From Ruminococcus sp. (GTDB lineage Bacteria > Bacillota > Clostridia > Oscillospirales > Ruminococcaceae), in contig JAILFN010000123.1 in assembly GCA_024697545.1 (NCBI GenBank), positions 16,251 to 80,250 on the forward strand: a DNA stretch of 64,000 nucleotides, written 5' to 3'. Position numbers and translations under genes: made by a program. The notes beneath the pieces were generated by a model, which was given only the letters and a program-made list of their open reading frames with translations, searched no databases and was not told the DNA's origin. Shown piece by piece: positions 17,008 through 26,075 of this stretch (position 1 is its first letter; each line of letters starts with the position of its first letter).

Positions 17008-17946
17008 ATGGCTTTGAATATGAATGACATTCAGCAGGAGATACTCAGGCTGAAAAAGGAAAAGGATATCTGCATACTCGCACACAGCTATCAGGGACAC
17101 GAGATCATCGAGACTTCCGATTTTACGGGAGATTCCTACAAGCTTTCGGTAGACGCCACAAAAGTGACCTCAAAGAACATTGTTTTCTGCGGTGTGCATT
17201 TTATGGCTGAGACAGCTAAAATGCTCTCGCCCGAAAAAAACGTATATCTTGCAAATCCCGCCGCGGGCTGCCCTATGGCTGAGCAGATGGATCCCGAGAT
17301 GATATGCGAGATAAAGAAAAGAGAACCGGACAGAAAGGTAGTTGCTTACATCAACACTACCGCCGCACTCAAGACAGTCTGCGATGTTTGCGTGACATCA
17401 TCATCTGCCGTAAAGATCGTCAGTGCCATGCCCGAGAAAAAGCTTCTCTTCATACCCGACTGCAATCTCGGCTCTTTTGTGCAGAAGGCTTGTCCCGACA
17501 AGGATATCATGCTGCTGAACGGCGGCTGCCCCGTACACGCGGCAGTTCTGCCCGAGGAGGTCGCCGAAGCAAAAGCCGTACACCCGAACGCCCTCGTGCT
17601 CGTACACCCCGAGTGCAGACCCGCGATCTCCGAACAGGCTGATTATGTCGGCTCGACTACCGGTATAATCAACTACGCCGTGAAGTCTGACGCTAAGGAA
17701 TTCATCATAGGCACCGAGATGAGCATCGCCGAGCATTTGCAGTATGAATGTCCGGACAAAAAGTTCTATGTGCTTTCCAAAAAGATCATGTGTCCCAACA
17801 TGAAGCTCACTACACTTATGGATCTTTACAACATTTGCCGCGCGATAGGCACCGATGAAGCAAAGCTCAACGAGATCGTCATGGACAGTGAGCTTATCGC
17901 CAAAGCGCGCGTTTGCATAGACGAAATGCTCAGACTGGGCGGTTGA
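17008..17946 (+). CDS. nadA: Quinolinate synthase NadA
   Basis: 312 residues from the ATG at 17008 (GAAAGGATC upstream). NadA condenses iminoaspartate and dihydroxyacetone phosphate to quinolinate, the first dedicated NAD precursor, using a [4Fe-4S] cluster. The three cluster cysteines are visible at residues 61 (FCGVHFMAE), 203 (HPECRP) and 262 (CPNMK). The partner genes nadB and nadC, usually adjacent, are not in this window; the gene sits instead between a helicase and an HD hydrolase. Confidence 0.95.
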   Translation: MALNMNDIQQEILRLKKEKDICILAHSYQGHEIIETSDFTGDSYKLSVDATKVTSKNIVFCGVHFMAETAKMLSPEKNVYLANPAAGCPMAEQMDPEMICEIKKREPDRKVVAYINTTAALKTVCDVCVTSSSAVKIVSAMPEKKLLFIPDCNLGSFVQKACPDKDIMLLNGGCPVHAAVLPEEVAEAKAVHPNALVLVHPECRPAISEQADYVGSTTGIINYAVKSDAKEFIIGTEMSIAEHLQYECPDKKFYVLSKKIMCPNMKLTTLMDLYNICRAIGTDEAKLNEIVMDSELIAKARVCIDEMLRLGG

Positions 17947-17963
17947 AAACAGGAGAATAATAA

Positions 17964-18563
17964 ATGCCAACACCTTTAGAAAACAAGAATCGTTTTATTG
18001 AGATATACAACGAAAACATTTCACGTCCCGGAGCGGACAAGCTTCTCGAGTGGCTGGGTTCGCAGGGCAGCGATTTCTTTAGCGCACCCGCTTCCACCCG
18101 CTTTCACGGCGCATACGAGGGCGGGCTTTGCGAGCACTCTCTGAACGTTTACGACTGCCTGAAAATGTACCTTGACACGGATATGGCTAAAAGCTTCGGT
18201 ATGGATTTTACCGAAGAATCCATCGCGATAACAGCGCTTTTGCATGACCTTTGCAAGGTAAACCTCTATCGCACAAGCTACCGCAACAAGAAAAACGACG
18301 AGACAGGGCAATGGGAAAAGGTGCCGTTTTACGAATTCCACGACACTCTGCCCTACGGTCACGGCGAGAAGAGCGTTTATATAATAAGCGGTTTCATGCG
18401 CCTCACCCGCGATGAAGCTATGGCTATACGCTGGCACATGGGTTTCTCGGGTGAAGAAAATAAAAACAGCATAGGTGCAGCGCTTGAAATGTATCCGCTG
18501 GCACTCGCCGTTCATATCGCCGATATGCACGCAAGCTATATCAAGGAAGGCAGATCCGAATAA
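17964..18563 (+). CDS. HD-domain phosphohydrolase, substrate unknown
   Basis: 199 residues. HD-type metal ligands are visible as H in FHGAYEGGLCEHS, the HD pair in LLHDLCKVNLYR (about residue 93), and further His in YGHGEKSVY and RWHMGF. This arrangement is typical of metal-dependent nucleotide or nucleic-acid phosphohydrolases; similar proteins occur widely in Clostridia and in phages. AGGAG precedes the start. It lies 17 bases after nadA. Confidence 0.75.
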   Translation: MPTPLENKNRFIEIYNENISRPGADKLLEWLGSQGSDFFSAPASTRFHGAYEGGLCEHSLNVYDCLKMYLDTDMAKSFGMDFTEESIAITALLHDLCKVNLYRTSYRNKKNDETGQWEKVPFYEFHDTLPYGHGEKSVYIISGFMRLTRDEAMAIRWHMGFSGEENKNSIGAALEMYPLALAVHIADMHASYIKEGRSE

Positions 18564-18575
18564 AGGAGAAATTCT

Positions 18576-19598
18576 ATGCTTGACAATTTGCCTATACCAA
18601 AACTGTTTGCAGCGGTATTCGCCTTTTTCTTTATTTCTGTCCAGATAAAACAACTGATCCAGGTCGCGTACAGCCTCCTGGCCGCTGAATTTTTCTGCAT
18701 GAAATGCGAAACAATATCACTGTTCGGTCTGCTTCTTACCAAACATGATGGCGGATGGGAATACACACGGGGAAAGCCTTCTCTTCTCTGCAATGTAAAA
18801 ATAACAGCAGACTTAGATATTGTCAGGCAAAAAAATGCTAAGGAACTGGAGCAGAAGGAAAAGCTTTTCAGCATTTTACAAAAAGTCGTTTTGGCGATGA
18901 TCAGCGGACTACTGGTGTTCTTATTCCGCGATTTTATGCTGAGTGGGCTTACTCTCAAAAGCAGCATACTTGAAGTGTTCGCTGCATATCTCGCCATTGC
19001 CATGTGCTTTCATACATTCAGCAGCGTTCTGATACACATATATACATATCAGGTCGCAATGAAAAGGCTCGGCGGTGTTACGCAGAATTATATCAACCGG
19101 ATCAGGGCAGGCGAAGACTTTAGCAGCTTTGACATGAAGCCTGTCGATCAGCTGGGCTTCAAGAACGCGACTAAATGGGAAAGGCTGATATACAACGGTG
19201 TCTATGCGGAGTATCTTCTCGCCACAGACAACACAGACCTGCTCTATCCGATCGCAAATGAACTTACAGCACTGCTTTCCGACGAGGAATTTATCCTTCA
19301 GGAAACTCCGGCATACTATTTCTTGATATTCTGGTATTCCCGCTACGACCTAGACCCGCAGCTTGCAAAGCTTTTTCTTGACAAGTGCATTTCTACGATC
19401 AGCGCAGACAAGGATTCAAACGGCAAACGAGTGCTTGCATACTACGCATTCGGTATAGAACGGGATTTCGCTAAGGCAAGGAAGTACCTGAACGAAGCTT
19501 TTGAAGCGATCAACAGATTCAGCTGCGGTGCAGAAAGGGACCTCGAGAAAAAGCTGCTCTGGGAACTGAATGATTTCCTTAAAGAAAAAGGATTCTGA
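18576..19598 (+). CDS. Membrane protein of unknown function
   Basis: 340 residues; AAAGGAG precedes the ATG. The N-terminal half has hydrophobic segments near residues 10-40, 108-126 and 130-155, with a soluble loop between (ISLFGLLLTKHDGGWEYTRG). The C-terminal half is soluble and helical, with TPR-like character (LAYYAFGIERDFAKARKYLNEAFE). The topology loosely recalls clostridial M50-like membrane proteins, but no HExxH zinc motif is present, so it would not be a protease. I do not recognise a characterised family. It is co-directional with the HD gene and the GH3 gene. Confidence 0.6.
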   Translation: MLDNLPIPKLFAAVFAFFFISVQIKQLIQVAYSLLAAEFFCMKCETISLFGLLLTKHDGGWEYTRGKPSLLCNVKITADLDIVRQKNAKELEQKEKLFSILQKVVLAMISGLLVFLFRDFMLSGLTLKSSILEVFAAYLAIAMCFHTFSSVLIHIYTYQVAMKRLGGVTQNYINRIRAGEDFSSFDMKPVDQLGFKNATKWERLIYNGVYAEYLLATDNTDLLYPIANELTALLSDEEFILQETPAYYFLIFWYSRYDLDPQLAKLFLDKCISTISADKDSNGKRVLAYYAFGIERDFAKARKYLNEAFEAINRFSCGAERDLEKKLLWELNDFLKEKGF

Positions 19599-19636
19599 AC
19601 CTATATAAAAAATCTATTAAACAGGAGTGATCACAA

Positions 19637-21955
19637 ATGGACATTGAAGCTATCTTGAAAAACCTTACACTTGAAGAAAAAGCAGGGCTCTGCTCGGGTG
19701 CGGATTTCTGGCACACCAAAGCAGTAGAACGCATGGAAATACCGCAGATAATGGTATCCGACGGTCCTCACGGACTTCGTAAAATGGAGGACAATGCAGA
19801 GAACCCAAATCAAGCGATAAAGGCTGTCTGCTTCCCCTCTGCCTGTGCTACCGCCTGCTCCTTTGACAGAGAGCTGCTGGGAGAGATGGGCAAAGCGCTT
19901 GGCGAAGAATGTCAGGCTGAAAACCTCGCTGTACTTCTGGGACCCGGCTGCAACATCAAGCGTTCTCCTCTTTGCGGAAGAAATTTTGAATACTTCTCGG
20001 AAGATCCCTACCTTGCATCTCAGATGGCTATCTCCCACATAAAGGGCGTGCAGAGCAAGGGCGTAGGCACATCACTCAAGCATTTTGCGGCAAACAATCA
20101 GGAAAACCGCCGCATGAGCGTTTCCGCCGAGATCGACGAGCGCACGCTTCACGAGATATACCTCGCCGCATTTGAGCCTGTTATAAAGGAGGCAAAACCG
20201 CGCACTGTCATGTGCTCCTACAACAAGATAAACGGCGAATATTCATCGCAGAACAAAATGCTTCTCACCGATATCCTCAGAGACAAATGGGGATACGATG
20301 GACTTGTTGTCAGTGACTGGGGCGCTGTTGACGACAGAGCAAAGGGCATAAAGGCAGGACTTGACCTTGAAATGCCCGGCAGCATGGGCAAAAACGATCA
20401 GGCGATCATTCGTGCTGTTGAGGACGGTTCGCTCTCAATGGACGAGCTTGATGCCTGCGTCAGAAGGATACTCAAGCTTATAGACATAAGCATCGAAAAC
20501 CGCACCGAGACTGTATGGGATAAAGAACGCCACCACAAGCTTGCAAAAAAGATCGCTGTTCAGTCAGCTGTACTTCTTAAAAACGAGAAGAATATACTCC
20601 CTCTCTTCCCCGAGCAGAAGATCGCATTCATCGGTGCATTTGCCGAGAAACCGAGATATCAGGGCGGTGGAAGCTCTCATATAAATTCCTTCAAGACGGT
20701 GTCAGCGCTTGAAGCTGTAAAGGAGATCACTGACGTTACCTATGCACGCGGCTTTGATCTTGATAAGGACGAGATAGATCCCGAGCTTGAAGAAGAAGCG
20801 ATCGCTGCGGCTATGGCTGCCGATGTTGTCGTTGTGTTCGCGGGTCTGCCCGAGGCTTTTGAATCGGAAGGCTATGACAGAAAGCATATGCAGCTGCCTG
20901 ATTGTCAGCTCGACCTTATCGACAAGCTTGCAAAGGTCAACAGACATATCGTTGTAGTGCTTCACAACGGCTCTCCCGTTGAATTGCCTTTTGCAGAAGA
21001 GGGCGAAGGGATAAACACCGTTCAGGGTATACTCGAAATGTATCTCGGCGGACAGGCTGTCGGAGAAGCTACCGTTGACCTGCTTTTCGGCAAGGCGAAT
21101 CCCTGCGGCAAGCTCGCCGAGACCTTCCCGCTCAGGCTTGAAGACAACCCCTCATACCTGAACTTCCCCGGAGAAGGCGACAGAGTTCGCTACGCCGAGG
21201 GCATATTCGTAGGCTACAGATACTACGACAAGAAGAATATGGAAGTCCGCTATCCCTTCGGCTACGGACTCAGCTATACGACATTTGAATACTCCGACAT
21301 AAAGGTATCGGCTTACGAGCTTTCCGATAAAAAGCCTTTCACTGTTGAGTGTACCATCACCAACACGGGCGACAGGGACGGCGCAGAGATCGTTCAGCTT
21401 TACATCGAGCCGCTCACGCCTACCGTTATCAGACCGATAAAGGAACTCAAGGGCTTTGAGAAGGTGTTCCTCAAAGCAGGCGAGAGCCGCAAGATAGTCT
21501 TCAGACTCGACAAGAGCGCATTCTCTTACTACTCCGACATTCTTCACGACTGGCTGGCTGAAAGCGGTGAGTACAACATCCTCATCGGCGAAAGCTCACA
21601 GTCCATCTGCCTTGAAGATCAGGTTCATTTCAACAGCTCTGTCAAGATCCCCGTCAGATTCACACTTGACAACCCAGGCGGCGATATCAAGAAGATCGAG
21701 GAAGGCTTCGCGATATTCAAGGATATGCTTTCGGATGTCGCTGCGACTACAAACGGCGGAGCCGATCAGATGGGTGACGCAGGTGCTCTTATGGCACTTG
21801 CAGTTGCTGAGGATCTGCCGCTTCACGCAATGATAAGCTTCACCGACAACCCAGACATTACTCGCGAGCGTCTGCAAATGATGATAGATCAGCTAAATGC
21901 GCGTATGCTGGAACTGGACATTGAGGAAGCCAAAAAGCATTCGGAAAACAACTGA
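19637..21955 (+). CDS. Glycoside hydrolase family 3, probable beta-glucosidase
   Basis: 772 residues without a signal peptide, so intracellular. The GH3 N-terminal barrel has SDGPHGLRK, the substrate-binding KHFAANNQE (residues 148-156) and the catalytic nucleophile Asp227 in VVSDWGAV. The alpha/beta C-terminal domain and a fibronectin-III-like domain (PFGYGLSYTTFEYS) follow. It probably hydrolyses cellodextrins or other beta-glucosides taken up by the cell; the exact linkage cannot be read from sequence. A roughly 70-residue extra C-terminal tail (DIKKIEEGFAIFKDMLSDV) extends beyond the FnIII domain. Confidence 0.92.
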   Translation: MDIEAILKNLTLEEKAGLCSGADFWHTKAVERMEIPQIMVSDGPHGLRKMEDNAENPNQAIKAVCFPSACATACSFDRELLGEMGKALGEECQAENLAVLLGPGCNIKRSPLCGRNFEYFSEDPYLASQMAISHIKGVQSKGVGTSLKHFAANNQENRRMSVSAEIDERTLHEIYLAAFEPVIKEAKPRTVMCSYNKINGEYSSQNKMLLTDILRDKWGYDGLVVSDWGAVDDRAKGIKAGLDLEMPGSMGKNDQAIIRAVEDGSLSMDELDACVRRILKLIDISIENRTETVWDKERHHKLAKKIAVQSAVLLKNEKNILPLFPEQKIAFIGAFAEKPRYQGGGSSHINSFKTVSALEAVKEITDVTYARGFDLDKDEIDPELEEEAIAAAMAADVVVVFAGLPEAFESEGYDRKHMQLPDCQLDLIDKLAKVNRHIVVVLHNGSPVELPFAEEGEGINTVQGILEMYLGGQAVGEATVDLLFGKANPCGKLAETFPLRLEDNPSYLNFPGEGDRVRYAEGIFVGYRYYDKKNMEVRYPFGYGLSYTTFEYSDIKVSAYELSDKKPFTVECTITNTGDRDGAEIVQLYIEPLTPTVIRPIKELKGFEKVFLKAGESRKIVFRLDKSAFSYYSDILHDWLAESGEYNILIGESSQSICLEDQVHFNSSVKIPVRFTLDNPGGDIKKIEEGFAIFKDMLSDVAATTNGGADQMGDAGALMALAVAEDLPLHAMISFTDNPDITRERLQMMIDQLNARMLELDIEEAKKHSENN

Positions 21956-21960
21956 TAAGT

Positions 21961-22000
21961 TACCCCCCGAGAGCGGTTATATGCTTTCGGGGGTATTTTT
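21961..22000 (+). terminator. Intrinsic terminator of the pcrA-GH3 operon
   Basis: TACCCCCGAGAGC-type stem pairs with GCTTTCGGGGGTA and is followed by TTTTT. Confidence 0.85.
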
Positions 22001-22058
22001 ATGCAAAAAATGAGCTGACGCACAAGCGACAGCCCATCTTACTTCTTATAATACAAGA

Positions 22059-23315
22059 TCATTCGTATCTCAGTGCGTCGATAGGATTAAGTCTTGCCGC
22101 CTTTATGGAGGGGATCAGACCGAATACTATTCCGACTACCATAGAGAACACGACCGATACTATGATCGCTGGGGTAGAGATTGCGACGGGCACTTCTGCC
22201 ATTTTCGAGACCATCTTCGCCAAGCCTATTCCCGCGCCCACGCCTATAACGCCGCCGATGCTCGTAAGCACCGCAGCCTCGGTCAGGAACTGCATGAGTA
22301 TCCTTCCGCGGCGGGCGCCGAGAGCCTTTTTCAGACCGATCTCACGGGTACGCTCGGTAACGGACACCAGCATGATATTCATAACGCCGATACCGCCGAC
22401 GAGAAGCGATATGCTCGCGATCCAGATCAGCATATTGTTGGTAGATTTACTAAGATCCTGCATCTGCTGAGCCTGTTCAAGAAGATTCTCAGCCTTATAG
22501 GAAATGTTCGATTTCTCGCCAACCGTAAGCGCTTCATTGAGCGTTTCGGCGGTGATCTTTCCCGCGTTGGTCATGGCATCGGTGTTGACCGCCTTTGCTA
22601 TGACATTCTGCGGTTCATCATATCTGAAAAGTACAGGCCATACCTCGGAGGGAACGAATATGGTACCCGACTCTTCCTGAAAATATGTCCAGTAATCCTC
22701 AATGGAATTGATGACAGGTTCAAACTCTGTCGTTTTGACCGATACACCGATCACGGTAAACGGCTGACCATTGATATCAATGGTAGCTCCTATCGGATCC
22801 TCATCGCCAAAAAGTGAAGATACAATGGTGTCATCAATGATGCACACCTTGCTCTGTCCCTTGTAATCAAACGGAGAGAAGCCCTTGCCTTTTTTGATCT
22901 GAAGTCCTGTGGTATGGAAATAATCCTCATCTATACCGATAAGAGATGCGGACTCGATCATCTTGTTGCCGTAATAAATGCTGTCCATATAAGAACGCTT
23001 GCGGTAGAAGGCACAGCATTCGACCTCTTCGATATCGTTTATCTTGTCCTTTATCTTCTGTGAAACTACGGGAACTCCGTCGGGTACAGGCTGCCAATCG
23101 AACATCATTTCTTCATCGCCCTGTACCAGCCTTACATTTACCGTGTTATTTCCGGAACCGATGAGGTTATTCTTTATCTGCTCGTTAGTACCCTTGATGG
23201 TCGAAACTATCGCAATGATAGCCGCAATGCCGATTATGATTCCGAGCATGGTCAGAAACGAGCGTATCTTATGAGAGAAGATACCCTGAAACGAAAGTCT
23301 AATATTTTCTATCAT
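22059..23315 (-). CDS. MacB-like ABC transporter permease
   Basis: 418 residues from the ATG at 23315, preceded by AAGGGGGGCGG; the track start is a TTG within the upstream gene's end. Architecture of the MacB/YknZ class: an N-terminal helix (SHKIRSFLTMLGIIIGIAAIIAIVS), a large extracytoplasmic domain (about residues 45-285), then three helices including the conserved GGIGVMNIMLVSVTERTREIGLKKALGA. These permeases power export through membrane-fusion proteins by mechanotransmission. It is the last gene of a four-gene minus-strand operon with an ATPase and two adaptors. Confidence 0.9.
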   Translation of the reverse strand: MIENIRLSFQGIFSHKIRSFLTMLGIIIGIAAIIAIVSTIKGTNEQIKNNLIGSGNNTVNVRLVQGDEEMMFDWQPVPDGVPVVSQKIKDKINDIEEVECCAFYRKRSYMDSIYYGNKMIESASLIGIDEDYFHTTGLQIKKGKGFSPFDYKGQSKVCIIDDTIVSSLFGDEDPIGATIDINGQPFTVIGVSVKTTEFEPVINSIEDYWTYFQEESGTIFVPSEVWPVLFRYDEPQNVIAKAVNTDAMTNAGKITAETLNEALTVGEKSNISYKAENLLEQAQQMQDLSKSTNNMLIWIASISLLVGGIGVMNIMLVSVTERTREIGLKKALGARRGRILMQFLTEAAVLTSIGGVIGVGAGIGLAKMVSKMAEVPVAISTPAIIVSVVFSMVVGIVFGLIPSIKAARLNPIDALRYE

Positions 23316-23328
23316 GATACCGCCCCCC

Positions 23329-25374
23329 TTACCAATCAACTTCGTCAGAGACCTTGGTCTTGACTCCGACCTTTACGTCTTTACCATAGGGGAAGCAGAG
23401 CTTATCTTCATCATCGACCCCGCCCAGTATCTCGATATAAGATCCCCAAAGGGTCTTTCCTGTCTGTATCGTCTTCTTGACGAGCTTGCCGTCCTTGTCA
23501 GCCTTCATGACATAATAGCCGTTGCCTTCCTTGCGGCAAAACTCGATCGGCAGATACCAGCTCGAGGATTCGTCTTCTTGCTGTTCATCATCCTGCGGCA
23601 TATTCACATCTATCCATGTGCCTACCGAAAGGCTGTTCTTGCCGATGACATCGGCTGTAACGATATAGGTACTGCTGTTGGGATTTGAAGCGTAATCCTG
23701 AGAATAATAGGAAGCAGGCTGCTCCTTGACGCCTGTTACAACAGCGGTTATCGACTCACCTGTCTCATATGACATTCCCGTGACCTCAGTGCCTTCGGGG
23801 AATTTTGAAAGATTCAGCTCACTGACACTGATATCAAGGCTGACACCTGCACTTCCCTGAACGATCAGATATGCCGATTCGTTCTCATCGTCATAGTAAT
23901 CGCCGAAGTCTTCGCCATCATCGTAATCATCGCCGTAATCGTAGTCAGATCCGTCGTCGTAATCATCGCCGTAATCGGAATAGTCTTCCTCTTCGTCGAG
24001 ATATTCTTCGCCGTCGTCAAGGTCTTCATCATAATCGACGTTTTCAAAGATATTGACTATCGGCTGACGATAAGCCATATCCTCAAACATCTCCTCTTCC
24101 GCGAATTCCTCGTCTTCGAGTTCCTCGCCCTCTTCGATCTCAGGCTCAAACCTTTCATCGCCGACCTTCATAACGATACCGTCGATATCCGCGACCTCAA
24201 CTCCCGAATCCTTTTTCTTCTTGCTGTTTTTGTATTCAAGCCTTGCCATACGGATATCGAGCTTCTTTTTCTTGATATCCATTTCCTTTTCCTTGACCTT
24301 TATGGCAAGCTCGGCACGGGTATACTGATAGTTTTCGCTGTCTTCTTCCTCGTCGTCAGCATCGTCATAATCATCGTAGTCATCGTAATCGTCGTAGTCT
24401 TCGTAGTCTTCGTAATCCTCGTAATCTTCGTCTTCAAACTCTTCATCGTCGGGAATGCTGTCATCGGTCTCTTCGTCCTCATAGGAATCTTCCGGTTCGC
24501 TGTCGTCAACGGGAGTATAGATATAGAAAACAGCGCCGGAGGTATTAGAGCCGTCATAAAGCACCTTATCCTCCTGAACGGAAACCCCGTCGCCGACGCA
24601 CCAAGCGACATTTGAAAGCTTGCTGTTAGCCGAAAAATCCAAGTCCCAGCAGTAGCGCAGCTTCAGATCGGCATCATATACATTAATAACGATATGACGT
24701 TTAAGATACAAAGCCTTACCCATAAACCGCTGTTCTACCTGAGTGTTGGCTGTGCAGGCAAATTCATACACCCCATCGTTCAGTGTATAACCGATCTCGG
24801 GATCGGAAAGCACAGACAAAGGCTCAACATCGGGTACATCGGGAACGGATTCATCGGGAACGGACGATTCGTCGGACTCAGAACTATCATCTTCATACGG
24901 TTCTTCATCATCGGGATAATAAGGATCGGGATCGTAATCGTAATTCGGGTTCTCGCGTGGCTTCATTTCGGAAGGAAGAGTTTTCTTCAGCTTGTCAAGC
25001 TCTTTTTCAAGCTTTACAAGCTCCTGCTTCAGAACGTTTATACGATTCTTTTTCTGCTGGACTTCCAGCTCCGCGACCGTGGTATCGTATACCAGCAGCA
25101 CGTCGCCTTTCTTAACTGCCTGACCAGGCTCTACCTTGACCTCTTTTATAAGTCCTTCGGTAGATACGTTTACTCTCTGTACATTGCCCGAGGTAACTTC
25201 TGCGCCCATAGTGGTCTCTTCTTCGCTATACCAGTCCTCCTCCTTGAGAAGGCTGACTGAATATACATCGACCACGCGCTTTGCGTCCTTGCGCTTCTGG
25301 TATTCCTTGTATCCGCCAAAGCTTCCGCCTGCAACAAGTGCGAGACAGAGAAGAGTGATTATTACCTTTTTCAC
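23329..25374 (-). CDS. Membrane-fusion (HlyD/YknX-like) adaptor with very acidic inserts
   Basis: 681 residues, GTG start that overlaps the ATPase stop by four bases; GGGGGAG lies just upstream. One N-terminal helix, then the biotinyl-lipoyl-like half TEGLIKEVKVEPGQAVKKGDVLLVYD and coiled coil (KNRINVLKQELVKLEKELDKLKK). The family normally has about 350-450 residues; the excess is acidic low-complexity sequence: DYED/DYDD tandem units near residues 315-340 and Asp/Tyr/Gly units near 455-500, plus a PxY/Ser/Asp-rich linker near 135-185. A globular insert near 190-290 is unfamiliar. Predicted to link the permease to the cell exterior. Confidence 0.85.
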   Translation of the reverse strand: MKKVIITLLCLALVAGGSFGGYKEYQKRKDAKRVVDVYSVSLLKEEDWYSEEETTMGAEVTSGNVQRVNVSTEGLIKEVKVEPGQAVKKGDVLLVYDTTVAELEVQQKKNRINVLKQELVKLEKELDKLKKTLPSEMKPRENPNYDYDPDPYYPDDEEPYEDDSSESDESSVPDESVPDVPDVEPLSVLSDPEIGYTLNDGVYEFACTANTQVEQRFMGKALYLKRHIVINVYDADLKLRYCWDLDFSANSKLSNVAWCVGDGVSVQEDKVLYDGSNTSGAVFYIYTPVDDSEPEDSYEDEETDDSIPDDEEFEDEDYEDYEDYEDYDDYDDYDDYDDADDEEEDSENYQYTRAELAIKVKEKEMDIKKKKLDIRMARLEYKNSKKKKDSGVEVADIDGIVMKVGDERFEPEIEEGEELEDEEFAEEEMFEDMAYRQPIVNIFENVDYDEDLDDGEEYLDEEEDYSDYGDDYDDGSDYDYGDDYDDGEDFGDYYDDENESAYLIVQGSAGVSLDISVSELNLSKFPEGTEVTGMSYETGESITAVVTGVKEQPASYYSQDYASNPNSSTYIVTADVIGKNSLSVGTWIDVNMPQDDEQQEDESSSWYLPIEFCRKEGNGYYVMKADKDGKLVKKTIQTGKTLWGSYIEILGGVDDEDKLCFPYGKDVKVGVKTKVSDEVDW
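23880..24000 (-). repeat. Degenerate tandem repeat encoding Asp/Tyr/Gly units
   Basis: Units related to GATTACGGCGATGAT/TACGAC recur in the adaptor gene and encode DYGDDYDDGSDYDYGDDYDD-like sequence. The repeats are imperfect but in frame. Confidence 0.7.
24357..24433 (-). repeat. 9-bp tandem repeats encoding DYE/DYD
   Basis: About eight consecutive 9-base units (GAAGACTAC, GACGACTAC and variants) encode EDYEDYEDYDDYDDYDD in the adaptor gene. Copy number of such repeats may vary without breaking the frame. Confidence 0.75.
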
Positions 25375-26063
25375 AGCGACTCCCCCTCTCTGGCGAAAAG
25401 CTCGCCGTCAAGGATATATACCACACGCTTGGCACGGTCTGCTATATCCTGAGCATGAGTTATCATCACAACGGTAACGCCCTCATCGTTGAGTTCTGAG
25501 AAAAGCTGCATCACCTGCTCGCCCGACTTGGAGTCAAGAGCGCCTGTAGGTTCGTCTGCAAGCAGCAGACGGGGCTTGTTCACTATAGCCCTTGCGATGG
25601 CAACGCGCTGCTTCTGACCGCCTGAAAGCTGCGTCGGCTTGAAGAGCATCCTGTCCTCAAGACCCACTCTTGTGAGAGCTTCCTTGGCTCTGCGCCTGCG
25701 CTCGCTCCTGCGTACTCCCGCATAAAGAAGAGGGAGCTCGACGTTTTCGAGAGCGGTGGAACGCGGCATAAGATTGAAATTCTGGAAGACAAAGCCTATC
25801 TTCTCATTTCTGATGATAGACAGCTGCTTGTCGCGGCATTTTGAAACATCAACGCCGTCAAATATAAATTCGCCCGATGTTTGTTTATCGAGACAACCGA
25901 TTATGTTCATCATTGTGGATTTTCCCGAGCCCGAGGGTCCCATTATAGCCACATACTCACCGTCGGAAACGGTGAAACTAATGTTCTTTAACACGGGAAC
26001 AGAGAGCTTGTCAAGCTTATAGTCTTTATCCACATTTTTAAGCTGCAATACTATATCCGACAT
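25371..26063 (-). CDS. MacB/LolD-type ABC transporter ATP-binding protein
   Basis: 230 residues, typical for this class. Walker A GPSGSGKST (about residues 40-48), Q-loop VFQNFNLMP, signature LSGGQKQRVAIARA and Walker B LLLADEPTGALD are complete, with the switch His in MITHAQD. It energises the permease encoded two genes downstream. It lies 12 bases after the first adaptor gene and overlaps the second adaptor gene. Confidence 0.94.
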   Translation of the reverse strand: MSDIVLQLKNVDKDYKLDKLSVPVLKNISFTVSDGEYVAIMGPSGSGKSTMMNIIGCLDKQTSGEFIFDGVDVSKCRDKQLSIIRNEKIGFVFQNFNLMPRSTALENVELPLLYAGVRRSERRRRAKEALTRVGLEDRMLFKPTQLSGGQKQRVAIARAIVNKPRLLLADEPTGALDSKSGEQVMQLFSELNDEGVTVVMITHAQDIADRAKRVVYILDGELFAREGESL

Positions 26064-26075
26064 ACCCTCACCGCC

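Noticed and set aside
17964-18563. HD protein as part of a defence or signalling system (CBASS, retron, toxin-antitoxin)
   Set aside because: Its neighbours are nadA and housekeeping genes; no nucleotidyltransferase, reverse transcriptase or effector is nearby.
23871-24056. Arg/His-rich plus-strand ORF and Met/Thr-rich minus-strand ORFs at 23865 and 24300
   Set aside because: Alternative frames of the acidic tandem repeats in the adaptor gene.
24357-24433. Possible CRISPR-like array
   Set aside because: The repeats are contiguous nine-base coding units with no unique spacers.
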